In this document: positions 29,107 to 37,558 of the stretch, one piece after another
Layout of the letters: the number at the start of each line of letters is the position of its first letter
How positions within the stretch are numbered: the first letter of the stretch is position 1
Translations under genes and position numbers: made by a program
Notes under the pieces: model-generated
What the model saw: only the letters and a program-made list of their open reading frames with translations
Database searches by the model: none
What the model was told of the DNA's origin: nothing
Assembly (NCBI RefSeq): GCF_025966695.1
Contig: NZ_JAOEIY010000001.1
Coordinates: forward strand, 754,474 to 818,473
Length of the DNA stretch: 64,000 nucleotides
Origin: Stutzerimonas sp. S1
GTDB lineage: Bacteria > Pseudomonadota > Gammaproteobacteria > Pseudomonadales > Pseudomonadaceae
Reading direction: 5' to 3'

Positions 29107-30315
29107 TCAGCCCGGAATGGCGTGGCGCGGTGCGCGGGCGAGCAGCTCGGGATCGAGCCGCAACAGGCGCACCGTCCGCTCGCCGGCCAGGCTGGTCGGC
29201 GCGGCGTCGCATGGCAACTCGAGCAGCAGACGCGTCAGGTTGAGCACCAGCGCCTCACGGCTGAGCACGCCGGCGCCAAGCGCATAGTAGGCACTGATCA
29301 CCTGGCGCAGCCCCAGCGGCAGGCGCCACTGCGTACGCAGCGCCGAGCCGAAGCCCGCGGCCCGCTCACGCAGGCAACGCTGCAGGCTCGGCTCATCCAG
29401 CTCGCCGCCACTGTCGAGCCAGTCCTGCAGGCTGCGCAGCAGTGCCAGTTCGCCGATGTTCTGCAGCAGTCCGGCGCTGAAACACAGCTCGCTGTCCAGT
29501 TTCAGCTGCTGCGCCAGCCAGCTCGCCAGGCGTGCGGTGCGCAGCGCCTGTGCGCCGAGCTGTGCGGCCAGCTCGGCGAGACGCGGCTCGGCCAGGCGGG
29601 CGTTGTGCTGCAGCGCCAGCTCGGTCACCAGCTGAAGGCTACGCGCAAGACCCAGGCGCTGTTGCGCCTGCGCCAGGCTCAGGCATGAGCCGCTCTGCTG
29701 CGACCCACTGCCGTTGGCGATGCTGATCAGCCGCGCCGTCACCTGCGGATCGCGCGTCAGCAACTCGTCCAGCTCGCCGAGATCCTGATCGCCACCCTGC
29801 AGACGGTGCAGCGCTGCCAGTACCGCGTCCTGCAGCGGCGCGCCGCGGTTGTGCTGGCGCATGCGCTCGAGGAAGTCGTCCAGGCTGTCCGCCGGCACGG
29901 CCAGCGGCGCCACACCACGCCCGGCCGAGCGCGGCAGCAGGCGGTCCAGGCGTCGGCGCAGGTCGTCGAGCTCGTAGGGTTTGCCGAGATAGGCCGCCGG
30001 GGCCAGCGGCAGCACCGTGCGCACACTGGCGGTATCGGTGCGCGCGCTGATCAGCACGCAGGGCAGCCGTTGTGTTGGTCCGTGTCGACGCAGCTCGCGC
30101 AGCAGCTGGCGACCATCGAGGCCGTCAAGCTCGCCGTCGACGATCAGCAGGCTGGGTACCTGGCGCTTACAGGTCGCCAGCGCCGCATGCCCGTCACCCA
30201 CCGGCAGCACGCGCATGCCCGGGCGCAGTTCGCGCACCAGCTGGCAGAGCTGGTCCGCCCGCCAGGGTTCGTTGTAGGCGACGAGGACGAAGGAAACTTG
30301 GGCCGAGATGCTCAC
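29107..30315 (-). CDS. response regulator receiver - HDOD domain protein
   Basis: About 402 aa if GTG 30315 is the start (VSISAQVSFVLVAYN); an ATG at 30339 gives eight extra residues. Residues 8-125 form a receiver with D in LLIVDGELDGLDG and Lys in YLGKPYELDD. An HDOD-type helical domain follows (LDELLTRDPQVTARLISIANG, LSLAQAQQRLGLARSLQLV, ELCFSAGLLQNIGELALL). HDOD proteins are regulatory scaffolds without nuclease or phosphodiesterase activity in most cases studied. No cognate kinase is adjacent. It is a single gene, between the beta-oxidation operon and gabD. Confidence 0.8.
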   Translation of the reverse strand: MSISAQVSFVLVAYNEPWRADQLCQLVRELRPGMRVLPVGDGHAALATCKRQVPSLLIVDGELDGLDGRQLLRELRRHGPTQRLPCVLISARTDTASVRTVLPLAPAAYLGKPYELDDLRRRLDRLLPRSAGRGVAPLAVPADSLDDFLERMRQHNRGAPLQDAVLAALHRLQGGDQDLGELDELLTRDPQVTARLISIANGSGSQQSGSCLSLAQAQQRLGLARSLQLVTELALQHNARLAEPRLAELAAQLGAQALRTARLASWLAQQLKLDSELCFSAGLLQNIGELALLRSLQDWLDSGGELDEPSLQRCLRERAAGFGSALRTQWRLPLGLRQVISAYYALGAGVLSREALVLNLTRLLLELPCDAAPTSLAGERTVRLLRLDPELLARAPRHAIPG

Positions 30316-30471
30316 TGCGCTGCTCGCTGGACAAACCACTGCCAGCCTAGCAAGCGGACGGGCAGCTGCAGCGCGCCGCCGATGACAGGCAACGGCGCGC
30401 TGCGGGCGGCGATTCTGACCGGATGGATAGCAAAGTGCCAGCCCCGTGACCGGGACCGGCTGTCGCAGGGC

Positions 30472-31920
30472 TCAGATGCCCATGCAGAGATACTTGATCT
30501 CCAGGTAATCCTCGATGCCGTACTTGGAGCCTTCGCGGCCAAGGCCGGACGACTTCACGCCGCCGAACGGCGCCACTTCGGTGGAGATCAGTCCGGTGTT
30601 GATGCCGACCATGCCGTACTCCAGCGCCTCGGCGACGCGGAACACCCGGCCCAGATCGCGGGCATAGAAGTAGGAAGCCAGGCCGAACTCGGTGTCGTTG
30701 GCCTTGGCGATCACCTCGGCCTCGTCCTTGAAGCGGAACAGCGGCGCCAGCGGGCCGAAGGTCTCTTCCTTGGCCACCTTGGCGCTGTCCGGCACATCGA
30801 CCAGCACGCTCGGCTCGAAATAGCTGCCGCCCAGCGCGTGCGCCTGACCACCGGCGACCAGCCGCGCGCCCTGGGCAACGGCATCCTCGATGTGCTCGCG
30901 GACCTTGGCAGCAGCGCGGTCGTCGATCAGCGGGCCGATGTCGGTGCCCTCTTCCAGGCCATTGCCGATCCGCAGCTTGGCCACCGCCGCCTGGAATTTC
31001 TCGGCGAAGGCGTCATACACGCCGTCCTGCACGTAGATGCGGTTGACGCACACGCAGGTCTGCCCGGCGTTGCGGTACTTGGACTGCATGGCGCCCTTCA
31101 CCGCCTCGTCGAGGTCGGCGTCGTCAAAGACGATGAACGGCGCGTTGCCGCCCAGCTCCAGAGACACCTTCTTGATTCCCGGCGCGCACTGTTCCATCAG
31201 CTTGGCGCCGACTTCGGTGGAGCCGGTGAAGGAAATCTTGCGCACCTTGGGGTTGGCGGTCAGCTCGTTGCCGATGTCGCCGGCCGAGCCGGTGACCACG
31301 CTGAGCACGCCCTTAGGAATGCCGGCGCGCTCGGCCAGCGCGACCAGCGCCAGCGCCGAGAATGGCGTCTGCGAAGCCGGCTTGATCACCATGGTGCAAC
31401 CGGCGGCCAGCGCCGGGCCGGCCTTGCGGGTGATCATCGCCGAGGGGAAGTTCCACGGGGTGATCGCCGCGGTCACGCCGATCGGCTGCTTGATGACGAT
31501 GATGCGCTTGTCTTTCTGATGGCCGGGAATGGTGTCGCCGTAGATGCGCTTGGCTTCCTCGGCGAACCACTCGATGAAGGAGGCGGCGTAGGCGATCTCG
31601 CCCTTGGCCTCGGCCAGCGGCTTGCCCTGCTCCAGCGTCATCAGCCGGCCCAGGTCGTCCTGGTTCTCCATCAGCAGCTCGAACCAGCGCCGCAGCTTCT
31701 GCGAGCGCTCCTTGGCGGTCAGCTCGCGCCAGGCCGGCAGCGCGCGCTCGGCGGCATCGATGGCGCGGCGGGTTTCCGCAGCGCCCATCTTCGGCACCGT
31801 ACCGAGCGTCTCGCCGGTGGCCGGATTGTTCACGTTGATGGTCTGGCCGCTGTCGGCATCCAGCCAGGCGCCATCGATATAGGCCTGCTGGCGGAACAGC
31901 GCGGGGTCTTTGAGTTGCAT
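30472..31920 (-). CDS. gabD: succinate-semialdehyde dehydrogenase (NAD(P)+)
   Basis: A 482-aa aldehyde dehydrogenase, close to GabD. Motifs: AAITPWNFPSAMITRKAGPAL, catalytic Glu in VSLELGGNAPFIVFDDADLD, nucleophile Cys in RNAGQTCVCVNRIYVQDGVYD, and C-terminal GGVKSSGLGREGSKYGIEDY. It oxidises succinic semialdehyde to succinate, completing GABA breakdown, so it is the end point of the polyamine pathway encoded at 1-5 and 16-19 kb. ATG 31920 is chosen because GAGGAGA lies just upstream; the ATG at 31938 would include it. No gabT is adjacent. Confidence 0.88.
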   Translation of the reverse strand: MQLKDPALFRQQAYIDGAWLDADSGQTINVNNPATGETLGTVPKMGAAETRRAIDAAERALPAWRELTAKERSQKLRRWFELLMENQDDLGRLMTLEQGKPLAEAKGEIAYAASFIEWFAEEAKRIYGDTIPGHQKDKRIIVIKQPIGVTAAITPWNFPSAMITRKAGPALAAGCTMVIKPASQTPFSALALVALAERAGIPKGVLSVVTGSAGDIGNELTANPKVRKISFTGSTEVGAKLMEQCAPGIKKVSLELGGNAPFIVFDDADLDEAVKGAMQSKYRNAGQTCVCVNRIYVQDGVYDAFAEKFQAAVAKLRIGNGLEEGTDIGPLIDDRAAAKVREHIEDAVAQGARLVAGGQAHALGGSYFEPSVLVDVPDSAKVAKEETFGPLAPLFRFKDEAEVIAKANDTEFGLASYFYARDLGRVFRVAEALEYGMVGINTGLISTEVAPFGGVKSSGLGREGSKYGIEDYLEIKYLCMGI

Positions 31921-32221
31921 GGCAGTCTCCTCGGGCATCGTAGCGGCAGGCCCGCTGCGGAAAGTTTGGCTAACGCGACGATGATCTGAACCGTCCTCGG
32001 GCGTCCGGTTCCTGCCGCTTCGTTACGGCGAATGGTCATGCTAGGACCGCGGCCAGCCGGCCGGCAAGTTCATGGCGCACGGCGTTGTCCTGCCATTGAC
32101 CGGTCTGATGCACGGGCGCGCCTGTTACGCCTTGTTACCCATTGCCCGCCACCCCGCACGGTATAGTCACGCGCCGGCGGCCAGGCCGCCGCATCCCGTT
32201 GACCGATAAAAGGAGCTATTC
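31921..32221. other. divergent intergenic region gabD / cytochrome c-prime
   Basis: 301 bp with no credible gene. It must hold the promoters of both divergent genes. An AAAGGAG ribosome site precedes the cytochrome GTG start. No clear operator is seen. Confidence 0.35.
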
Positions 32222-32686
32222 GTGAAAGCATTGATGACAGGCGTCGCGACTGCCGTTCTGCTGCTCAGCACCGCCGCGCAGGCGCAGTTGAAACCGGAAG
32301 AAATGGTCGAAACCCGCCAGGCCGGCTACCAGTTCATGGCGTGGAACATGGGCAAGATCAAGGCGCAGGTAGTCGACGGCAAAGAGCCCTACGACCAGGC
32401 CAAGGTGGCTGCCGCCGCCAATGCCATCGCCGCCATCGCCAACTCCGGCATGGGCAGCCTGTACAGCCCGGACACCACCACCGCGCAACTGGGCAAGGCG
32501 ACCCGCCTGAAGCCGGAGTTCTTCCAGAACCTCGACGAAGCCGGGCAAATCGGCCGCAACTTCACCGCCGCCGCCAACCAGCTCGCCAAGGTGGCCGCGG
32601 AAGGCGATCAGGCCGCTATCAAGAAGGCCTTCGGTGACGTTGGCGGCAGCTGCAAATCCTGCCACGACAAATTCCGCGCCGAATAA
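32222..32686 (+). CDS. cytochrome c-prime (class II c-type cytochrome)
   Basis: A 154-aa periplasmic haem protein. The start is GTG, set by AAAGGAG 7 bp upstream. A signal peptide (MKALMTGVATAVLLL, cleavage near AQA-Q at 21-22) is followed by a four-helix bundle sequence and a C-terminal haem site C144-K-S-C147-H148. Class II cytochromes attach haem at the C-terminus, as here. These proteins bind NO or transfer electrons. The b561 gene at 32730 converges on it, so the two may share function but not a transcript. Confidence 0.88.
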   Translation: MKALMTGVATAVLLLSTAAQAQLKPEEMVETRQAGYQFMAWNMGKIKAQVVDGKEPYDQAKVAAAANAIAAIANSGMGSLYSPDTTTAQLGKATRLKPEFFQNLDEAGQIGRNFTAAANQLAKVAAEGDQAAIKKAFGDVGGSCKSCHDKFRAE

Positions 32687-32729
32687 GCGCTCCGGCCTGC
32701 CGGTCGCCTGCCGCGACCGGCCGTGCCCC

Positions 32730-33425
32730 CTACCAGTCCAGGCTGGGCGCCGCGGCGGCGGGTGCCGGCTTCATCCGCTCCGCCACCGCCTGCACCGCCC
32801 ATACGCTCCCCACCGCCACGATAACCGCCAGCGCGGCCGCCAGCAGCGAGCCACCCCTGGCATCCTGCTGTGCCGGGTGCTCACGCCGTGCCCGCCCGCC
32901 GATCATCGCCCGCACCAGCGGCTTGCGCTTGATCAAGCCGTACCAGGCGATCGCCGCGAGATGCAGGCCGATCACTCCGAGCAGCAGCCACTTCGCCTGT
33001 CGATGCAGGCCGCTCAGCCAGTCACCGGTCTCGCTGCTGACCAGCGCATAAAGCGGCCCCTGAAAAGCGATGTCGTCGGTCGCCATCAGTCCGCCGACGA
33101 CCTGGAAGCCCACCAGCGCCAGCATCGCCAGCACCGAAAGTGCCCCCAGCGGGTTATGCCCCGCCTCGCGCCAGTTGCCCTGCAGATAGTCCCGCACGCC
33201 CAGCGTCGCCGCAAAGATGCGCGACCAGCGCGCGTAGGTCGAACCGACGAAGCCCCACAACAGGCGGAACACCAGCAAGCCCAACACCAGCAAGCCGAGC
33301 CGCCCGTGCCAGGGCATCAGATTGCCGCCGATCCAGCCCGTGACGATGGCGGCGCTCACCGAAGCGGCGAACGCCCAGTGGAAGAGCCGAAGTGGCGCAT
33401 CCCAGAGTTTGATATGACCCGACAT
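32730..33425 (-). CDS. cytochrome b561 family membrane protein
   Basis: A 231-aa inner-membrane di-haem protein. Several hydrophobic segments carry His residues: [53 protein letters not shown]. The start [17 protein letters not shown] at 33425 follows AGGGGGAA; the frame continues upstream to 33608 but without family similarity. It typically transfers electrons between the quinol pool and periplasmic cytochromes. It lies convergent with the cytochrome c-prime gene. The C-terminal tail is Ala/Pro-rich. Confidence 0.85.
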   Translation of the reverse strand: MSGHIKLWDAPLRLFHWAFAASVSAAIVTGWIGGNLMPWHGRLGLLVLGLLVFRLLWGFVGSTYARWSRIFAATLGVRDYLQGNWREAGHNPLGALSVLAMLALVGFQVVGGLMATDDIAFQGPLYALVSSETGDWLSGLHRQAKWLLLGVIGLHLAAIAWYGLIKRKPLVRAMIGGRARREHPAQQDARGGSLLAAALAVIVAVGSVWAVQAVAERMKPAPAAAAPSLDW

Positions 33426-33609
33426 TCCGTTCCCCCTGACGACTCGAACACGCACGGCCCAGGGCCGCGCGTCGGCAAGGGTAACAGCGGTCGGTACCGC
33501 TGGCAGCCGCTGAACCGCCGCACCAACGGCATCCGCCCCGCATTGACCAGGCGCCCGGCCGCCGGCATGGACGCCCGCAGACGACATGGGTATGATTGCG
33601 CCCCGCAAC

Positions 33610-33686
33610 GCATCCGTAGCTCAGCTGGATAGAGTACTGCCCTCCGAAGGCAGGGGTCGTGGGTTCGAATCCCGCCGGATGCGCCA
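33610..33686 (+). tRNA. tRNA-Arg (anticodon CCG)
   Basis: A 77-nt cloverleaf with acceptor GCATCCG / CGGATGC, D-arm GCTCAGCTGGATAGAGT, anticodon arm CTGCCCTCCGAAGGCAG (loop CTCCGAA, anticodon CCG), T-arm GTGGGTTCGAATCCCGC, discriminator G and encoded CCA. It reads CGG codons. The T-arm and 3-prime end are repeated imperfectly at 43582-43605, marking it as the integration site of the element that follows. Confidence 0.96.
33662..33686 (+). repeat. attL: tRNA-Arg 3-prime end, core repeat
   Basis: The last 25 nt of the tRNA (GGTTCGAATCCCGCCGGATG then CGCCA). It matches 43582-43605 at 21 positions with three substitutions and one missing base. The tRNA copy remains intact, as expected for an element that rebuilds the gene on insertion. 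Confidence 0.6.
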
Positions 33687-33731
33687 AATACCTGTTTCTA
33701 CCTGTCTCCAGCAGTCTACGAAACCCCCTGA

Positions 33732-33754
33732 AAAGCCCGCCCCGTGCGGGCTTT
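33732..33754 (+). terminator. terminator downstream of tRNA-Arg
   Basis: Stem AAAGCCCGC / GCGGGCTTT, loop CCCGT, followed by CTTGTTTC. It lies inside the element by the att assignment, so the element may provide the tRNA's terminator and insulate its integrase from tRNA transcription. Confidence 0.7.
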
Positions 33755-33801
33755 CTTGTTTCTGGCTGTATCTCCCTGTCTACCCCTAGCGCTTCCCGCC
33801 G

Positions 33802-33849
33802 TGTATGCCAGCTTGTATGCTGGCCTAAAATTCGAACCGAGGCATACAA
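33802..33849. promoter_or_regulatory. left arm-type integrase sites (TGTATGCC)
   Basis: Three copies of TGTATGC(C) lie just before the integrase ATG: 33802-33809 and 33814-33820 direct, and 33841-33848 inverted. Two more are at 43511-43518 and 43523-43530 at the other end of the element. The distribution fits arm-type binding sites of a tyrosine integrase that may also repress its own gene. Confidence 0.55.
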
Positions 33850-33852
33850 GGG

Positions 33853-35088
33853 ATGAAGCGCAGCGATATCAAGCGCCGCCCGCTGGCGGATACCACCCTG
33901 GCTGGGCTGGAGCCAGAGCAGACGGCCTACAGGGAACATGACGGCCAAGGGCTTTACTTCCGGGTTAAGCCCAACGGCGGGAAGTCATGGGAGCTGAGGT
34001 ACAAGAAACCTGACGGTAAGTGGTCATGGATCGGCCTAGGGAGCTACCCCACCGTTGGCGGATCGGTAGCCCGTGCCAAGGCTGCTGAGCTGCGGGCGGA
34101 CGCCAGCGAGGGAAAGAACCCCATCACCACGAAGCAAGCCCGTCAGGCTTCATCCTTGGAGGCCGCTGGGCACACATTCGAGACGCTGGGCCGCGAGTGG
34201 ATCGAGATTCGCCGGCCCGGCTGGGCCGACAGCACAGCGAAACGAACCATTGGTGCGCTGGAGCTGCATGCCTTCCCGGTGTTCGGCAAGCGACCCTTTG
34301 CCGAGATAACGCCCATCGAGTGGATGGAGTTCCTGCGTGGAATGGAGAAGCTGGGCATTGTCGAGCAGATGGGCCGAGTGCGCCGATCCTGCAAGGAAAT
34401 CTATGACCTGGCCCGCGTCACAGGCCGCGCAGTGCATAACCCCCTGGACGGACTGAGCCGCTTTCTCCAAACCAAGCCAGCCGAGAACTATGCACACGTT
34501 TCGGCCAAGGATCTGCCCGCCCTGCTGCGATCGATCAGCGCCTATCCACACGCTGATGACCTGCGCCACGGCCTGCGCTTACTCATGCTTACCGGCGCCC
34601 GCCCCAGCGAACTGAGGGAAGCCACCTGGAGCGAGTTCGACCGCGAAGCCGGCCTATGGGTCGTGCCGGCCGAGCGCATGAAGAAGCGGAGAACACACAC
34701 CGTCCCGCTTTCGCGCCAGGCCCTCGAAGCACTCAAGGCGCTGCATGCCATCACCGGCGCTTATCCATTGCTGTTCCCTGGCCGGAACGACCGCACTAAG
34801 CCGCGTAGCAACATGGCCTTCAACATGGCGCTTCGCCGCATGGGTTACGAAGGCCGGCAGACTGCCCACGGCTTCCGCCACATCGCTTCGACCACGCTGC
34901 GCGAACACGGCTTCGCCAAGGAGCATGTAGAGGCGCAGCTATCCCATGCGGAGGATGGGGTGGCCGGCGTCTACAACAAGGCCATCTACCTGGAGCAGCG
35001 GCGCACCATGATGCAGTGGTATGCCGATTACCTGGATGGCTTGGAGAACGGAACCGTGGTGCAAGGCCAGTTCGGGAAGGCAGTCTGA
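33853..35088 (+). CDS. tyrosine-type site-specific integrase (P4/DUF4102 type)
   Basis: A 411-aa recombinase. The N-terminal DUF4102 arm-binding domain has [18 protein letters not shown] and [19 protein letters not shown] core-binding domain covers residues 110-210. The catalytic domain has R250 ([10 protein letters not shown]), H339-x-x-R342 (HGFRH), H365 (LSHAED) and Y374 ([11 protein letters not shown]). All catalytic residues are present, so it should be active. It starts 167 bp from the tRNA, within a few bases of TGTATGCC repeats. Integrases of this type usually insert at tRNA 3-prime ends. Confidence 0.94.
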   Translation: MKRSDIKRRPLADTTLAGLEPEQTAYREHDGQGLYFRVKPNGGKSWELRYKKPDGKWSWIGLGSYPTVGGSVARAKAAELRADASEGKNPITTKQARQASSLEAAGHTFETLGREWIEIRRPGWADSTAKRTIGALELHAFPVFGKRPFAEITPIEWMEFLRGMEKLGIVEQMGRVRRSCKEIYDLARVTGRAVHNPLDGLSRFLQTKPAENYAHVSAKDLPALLRSISAYPHADDLRHGLRLLMLTGARPSELREATWSEFDREAGLWVVPAERMKKRRTHTVPLSRQALEALKALHAITGAYPLLFPGRNDRTKPRSNMAFNMALRRMGYEGRQTAHGFRHIASTTLREHGFAKEHVEAQLSHAEDGVAGVYNKAIYLEQRRTMMQWYADYLDGLENGTVVQGQFGKAV

Positions 35089-35090
35089 CG

Positions 35091-35366
35091 ATGCTTATCC
35101 AACCCACCCGAAAAACCGGTGTTCTTGGTGTTCTTGGTGTTCCTGAATCGCTGAAAGCCAGTAACGACGCGGCCTACAGCGATGGAACACGAACCGTAAC
35201 CGGGCGGAACACATGGTGTGCAGAACACCTAATGTGTTCCGGGAATCAGCGAACACCGACCCCGCACTTACCTGCTGGCCCGGCGTGTTTGACGGCACGC
35301 TGGAGAACAAAAGCGCGCCTTGCCGCATTCATGGGTGCGTTTAATGGGGCGGGGGGTGACAGATGA
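35091..35366 (+). CDS. small protein overlapping the left iteron cluster
   Basis: A possible 91-aa protein starting 2 bp after the integrase stop and ending in an ATGA overlap with the gene at 35363; both spacings favour real translation. The N-terminal part, KTGVLGVLGVPESLKAS, is the direct translation of the GGTGTTCTT repeats, so the composition may reflect the DNA sites rather than protein function. The C-terminus (ARWRTKARLAAFMGAFNG) looks helical and basic. I have seen similar GVLGVLGV peptides near Pseudomonas integrases but know no function. Confidence 0.45.
   Translation: MLIQPTRKTGVLGVLGVPESLKASNDAAYSDGTRTVTGRNTWCAEHLMCSGNQRTPTPHLPAGPACLTARWRTKARLAAFMGAFNGAGGDR
35117..35256. repeat. 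left cluster of GTGTTC/GAACAC boxes (candidate iterons)
   Basis: Three direct copies of GGTGTTCYT at a 9-bp period start at 35118. Further boxes are GAACAC at 35185, 35207, 35223 and 35251, and GTGTTC at 35234. That gives eight copies of one hexamer in 140 bp, where well under one is expected by chance. The segment 35117-35149 is repeated inverted at 43278-43310 with 32 of 33 bases identical. Confidence 0.75.
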
Positions 35367-35971
35367 GAGACAATCCGGGAGAGAGCCGGTCAGCGTTAAT
35401 CGAGCTGCATGATATTGATTGGCTGATAGCTAATATCGAAGCGCACTGGGAGGCGCTATGTGGTGAATGTCCGGACGAAGTATTCCGGCGCGACTGGGTG
35501 TCGATGCCAAACCTTATCAGCCCAGCGCGGCATATCGTTGATGCCCTTATGCCGGCCTACGGGGCCAATGAGCAAGGCAGCACCGAATACGACTATGAAA
35601 CGGAGGCCAAAAAAGCGGCGATTTCAACTGCGTTATTACTAGCCGCGCAGGCCTGCCGTGAACCGTTGACGGAATCAGACCTTAACCGTCTTGGATGGCA
35701 GTTGACCCGATTGGTCGCTCTGGATATTCAGCCTTTGAAAGATGGGCTTCGCGCTGCGCGCCAAGCCGGAGGTGTTGCCTCCGGCGAATCAAGGCGCGCA
35801 GCCAATGCTGCCCGTGACGCCGCTATCTGCTCCGAAGCCCGACGCTTACTAGCCGCTGGCCGCAACAAACGTGATCTGGTTGGGATTATCGCTACTCAGA
35901 AGTCAGGAGGGGGGCTATCGAAAAAGCGGATCAATCAAATCCTTGTAGCCGGAGGCATCAAAGGGAACTGA
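35363..35971 (+). CDS. hypothetical protein with HTH-like C-terminus
   Basis: A 202-aa protein of unknown function. The middle (residues 80-125) is helical and the C-terminal 50 residues (ICSEARRLLAAGRNKRDLV, GGLSKKRINQILVAGG) read like a small helix-turn-helix: a helix, a turn and a basic recognition helix. A role as replication or transcription accessory of the element is possible but unproven. It starts with ATGA overlapping the small gene at 35091. Base composition is lower in GC than its neighbours (frequent AAT, GAT, ATT), suggesting a separate acquisition. Confidence 0.65.
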   Translation: MRDNPGESRSALIELHDIDWLIANIEAHWEALCGECPDEVFRRDWVSMPNLISPARHIVDALMPAYGANEQGSTEYDYETEAKKAAISTALLLAAQACREPLTESDLNRLGWQLTRLVALDIQPLKDGLRAARQAGGVASGESRRAANAARDAAICSEARRLLAAGRNKRDLVGIIATQKSGGGLSKKRINQILVAGGIKGN

Positions 35972-36036
35972 ACAAAGCGCGGTTCCCGTCTGATTAATAC
36001 CGTTATCCCTGTCTCAACCAGTACAGGGAACGCTCC

Positions 36037-36270
36037 ATGACGACGCAAGCCAACCCGGCAGCCAACCTACTGCCGTTCTCTCCTTCCGATCTGCTCACAG
36101 CTGACCAAGTAGCCGCCGCGCTCGGTCTCTCGCATCGCACCCTTGCCGCCTGGCGCAGCACTCGCCGAGGAGGCCCCGCCTGGGTCAAGTGTGGGTCGGC
36201 GGTGCGCTACCGCCGCCAGGATGTGGCCGCCTGGCTGGAAAGCCAGACCCGCGCAGGTAAGCAGGCATGA
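36037..36270 (+). CDS. small helix-turn-helix (excisionase-like) protein
   Basis: A 77-aa protein. LTADQVAAALGLSHRTLAAWR and VRYRRQDVAAWLESQ make the winged HTH-17 (MerR/excisionase-like) signature. In elements of this type such proteins act as excision factors or early regulators. Its stop overlaps the start of the AlpA-like gene by 4 bp (ATGA), so the two are coupled. The start ATG lies 65 bp after the previous gene. Confidence 0.78.
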   Translation: MTTQANPAANLLPFSPSDLLTADQVAAALGLSHRTLAAWRSTRRGGPAWVKCGSAVRYRRQDVAAWLESQTRAGKQA

Positions 36271-36548
36271 AGGCCGTGCCGATGACCGGCAAGAACACCG
36301 CAGCGCCTGCCGGCCCGCTCCCGCTCGACCCCGCCACCACCCTGATTCGCATGCCCGAAGTCGTGGCAATCGTCGGGCTGGCGCGGCCGACGATTTACAA
36401 GCTGATGAAGCAGGCAGGCAGCGGCTTTCCCCAGCCGGTGAAGCTGAGCAACAGCACCGCGCGGGGTGCGCCGGTCGCGTGGGTGCTGGCCGAGGTGCAA
36501 GCCTGGGTCAAAAGCCGGATCGCCGCCCGTGGGAGTGCTGCCGCATGA
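36267..36548 (+). CDS. AlpA-family phage regulatory protein
   Basis: A 93-aa protein with the AlpA pattern: LIRMPEVVAIVGLARPTIYKL, then FPQPVKL and an entry WVLAEVQAWVKSRIA. AlpA proteins activate integrase or excision genes in P4-like cryptic elements. It has a proline/alanine-rich N-terminus of about 25 residues; the second ATG (codon 6) is an alternative start. Overlaps of 4 bp with both neighbours put it in a tight operon. Confidence 0.88.
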   Translation: MKAVPMTGKNTAAPAGPLPLDPATTLIRMPEVVAIVGLARPTIYKLMKQAGSGFPQPVKLSNSTARGAPVAWVLAEVQAWVKSRIAARGSAAA

Positions 36549-37165
36549 GCTTCCCCCGCGTCCCTTTCGATACGCCTTACTTCGATCCAACCGGCCTCGG
36601 CTTCGCGCCGCCGAAGCTGGCGGGCCTTGTGTGGCGCGCCTTCACCATCGTCACGATCTGCTTTGACCCGCAGGAGCGCGAAGCGCTGTTCATCAACGCT
36701 GACGGCTACGCCGTGCCGCTGGAACCGCACCCGTACGAGCTGCGCCGGCTGCTGGAACACGCAATCGCCCGCGAGTACGGCCAGGTGTGTGGCGCCGGCC
36801 AATTCGCCATGAAGCCCGGGCGGATCTCTGCGCTGCAGAGTTCCGGCCAGCTCAAGCGCTGGGTGGTTTACCACCTGGAGCAGCCGGCGCACTACGCCAA
36901 CGAGCCGACCGCTTGGCATGCCTACGTGGAAAGCGATCTCGCAGAAGAGCGGCGCGCCGCCGAAGCAACGGCCGATGCGGTTGCGCACCTGGTACGCCTG
37001 CCTTGGCAGGAGACGCCGGCGCCATGCGCTGCGCGCGTGGTCGAGGAACGCCGCGCCGAGCTGATGGCGCAGTACCGGAGGCGCAAGGCAGAGAACGATG
37101 CCGTAAACGCCTGGCTGCGCGGAGACGCGCCAAGCGCACCGTTGCTGCAGGCGCGCGCCAGCTAA
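36545..37165 (+). CDS. hypothetical protein of the element
   Basis: A 206-aa protein of unknown function starting MSFPRVPFDTPYFDP. It has mixed alpha/beta composition without membrane segments; the last 70 residues are charged and probably helical (EERRAAEATADAVAHL, EERRAELMAQYRRRK). The ATGA overlap with the AlpA gene decides the start; the frame remains open upstream to 36143. It is the last gene before the immunity-RNA region. I do not recognise the family. Confidence 0.7.
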   Translation: MSFPRVPFDTPYFDPTGLGFAPPKLAGLVWRAFTIVTICFDPQEREALFINADGYAVPLEPHPYELRRLLEHAIAREYGQVCGAGQFAMKPGRISALQSSGQLKRWVVYHLEQPAHYANEPTAWHAYVESDLAEERRAAEATADAVAHLVRLPWQETPAPCAARVVEERRAELMAQYRRRKAENDAVNAWLRGDAPSAPLLQARAS

Positions 37166-37182
37166 GCGAGCCACAAACAAAA

Positions 37183-37208
37183 ACGCCCCCGGCTGCAACC
37201 GGAGGCGT
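37183..37208 (-). terminator. hairpin after the regulator operon
   Basis: ACGCCCCCGG / CCGGAGGCGT with loop CTGCAA (one mismatch). On the minus strand it is followed by TTTTTGTTT; on the plus strand no T-run follows. It lies between the early regulators and the immunity region and may block antisense transcription. Confidence 0.5.
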
Positions 37209-37283
37209 GGGGAGAACACAAAATGCCAACCGAATTTATTCCATGCCCTGTGTTCGCGCAAGCCTTGCGCACCCTCGAAGGGC

Positions 37284-37312
37284 TTGCACGCCTTCTGACA
37301 GGGCGCTACAGT
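37284..37312 (+). promoter_or_regulatory. candidate sigma-70 promoter of the immunity/replication operon
   Basis: TTGCAC (37284-37289), 17-bp spacer, TACAGT (37307-37312). Transcription would begin near 37319, upstream of the first antisense target, the C4-like RNA and the coupled genes to the primase. Matches to consensus are moderate. Confidence 0.4.
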
Positions 37313-37358
37313 CTGCCGGTCGCTGCCAATTCAGCGACCGGGTTTGACGGCCCGAGCA

Positions 37359-37370
37359 AATCAAGGCGCA
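37359..37370 (+). promoter_or_regulatory. upstream target site of the antisense RNA (seqA-like)
   Basis: AATCAAGGCGCA lies 40 bp inside the predicted transcript. CCTTGATT of the RNA (37465-37472) pairs with its first eight bases and TGCGCC of the RNA (37454-37459) pairs with GGCGCA. In phage P4 the CI RNA pairs with seqA upstream and seqC downstream of itself to terminate the leader transcript; this site occupies the seqA position. Confidence 0.5.
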
Positions 37371-37426
37371 CAGGCGCCCCCATACCGATTGCAGGCGCTT
37401 TTTTTGCGTCTGCCGTTCCGTGTTAT

Positions 37427-37501
37427 GGCGGCTGTGCGTGGGGCACCTTCGGGTGCGCCGGGTTCCTTGATTCCCGGTCCGTCAACCCGCGTACAGCTGC
37501 C
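37427..37501 (+). ncRNA. C4/P4-CI-type antisense immunity RNA
   Basis: An outer stem GGCGGCTGT (37427-37435) / ACAGCTGCC (37493-37501, one G-U pair) encloses a GCACC-TTCG-GGTGC hairpin and a second hairpin CCGGG / CCCGG with TTCCTTGAT in the loop. This is the layout I know from the C4 antisense RNAs of P1/P7 and the CI RNA of P4. GGTTCCTTGATT (37461-37472) pairs over 12 bases, one G-U, with 37541-37552, and GGGTGCG (37451-37457) pairs with 37552-37558, covering the ribosome site of the next gene. It probably silences the replication operon in the lysogenic state. Confidence 0.68.
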
Positions 37502-37540
37502 ACCCATAATCGTTTGACGGCGATTCGTGGCAGCTCCTCA

Positions 37541-37558
37541 AATCAAGGAGCCGCACCC
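37541..37558 (+). promoter_or_regulatory. downstream target of the antisense RNA, over a ribosome site (seqC-like)
   Basis: AATCAAGGAGCCGCACCC contains the AAGGAG ribosome site of the gene at 37559 and ends next to its ATG. It is complementary to 37451-37472 of the antisense RNA almost without interruption. Pairing would block translation of the first gene in the coupled chain and, if P4-like, terminate transcription. Confidence 0.65.
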
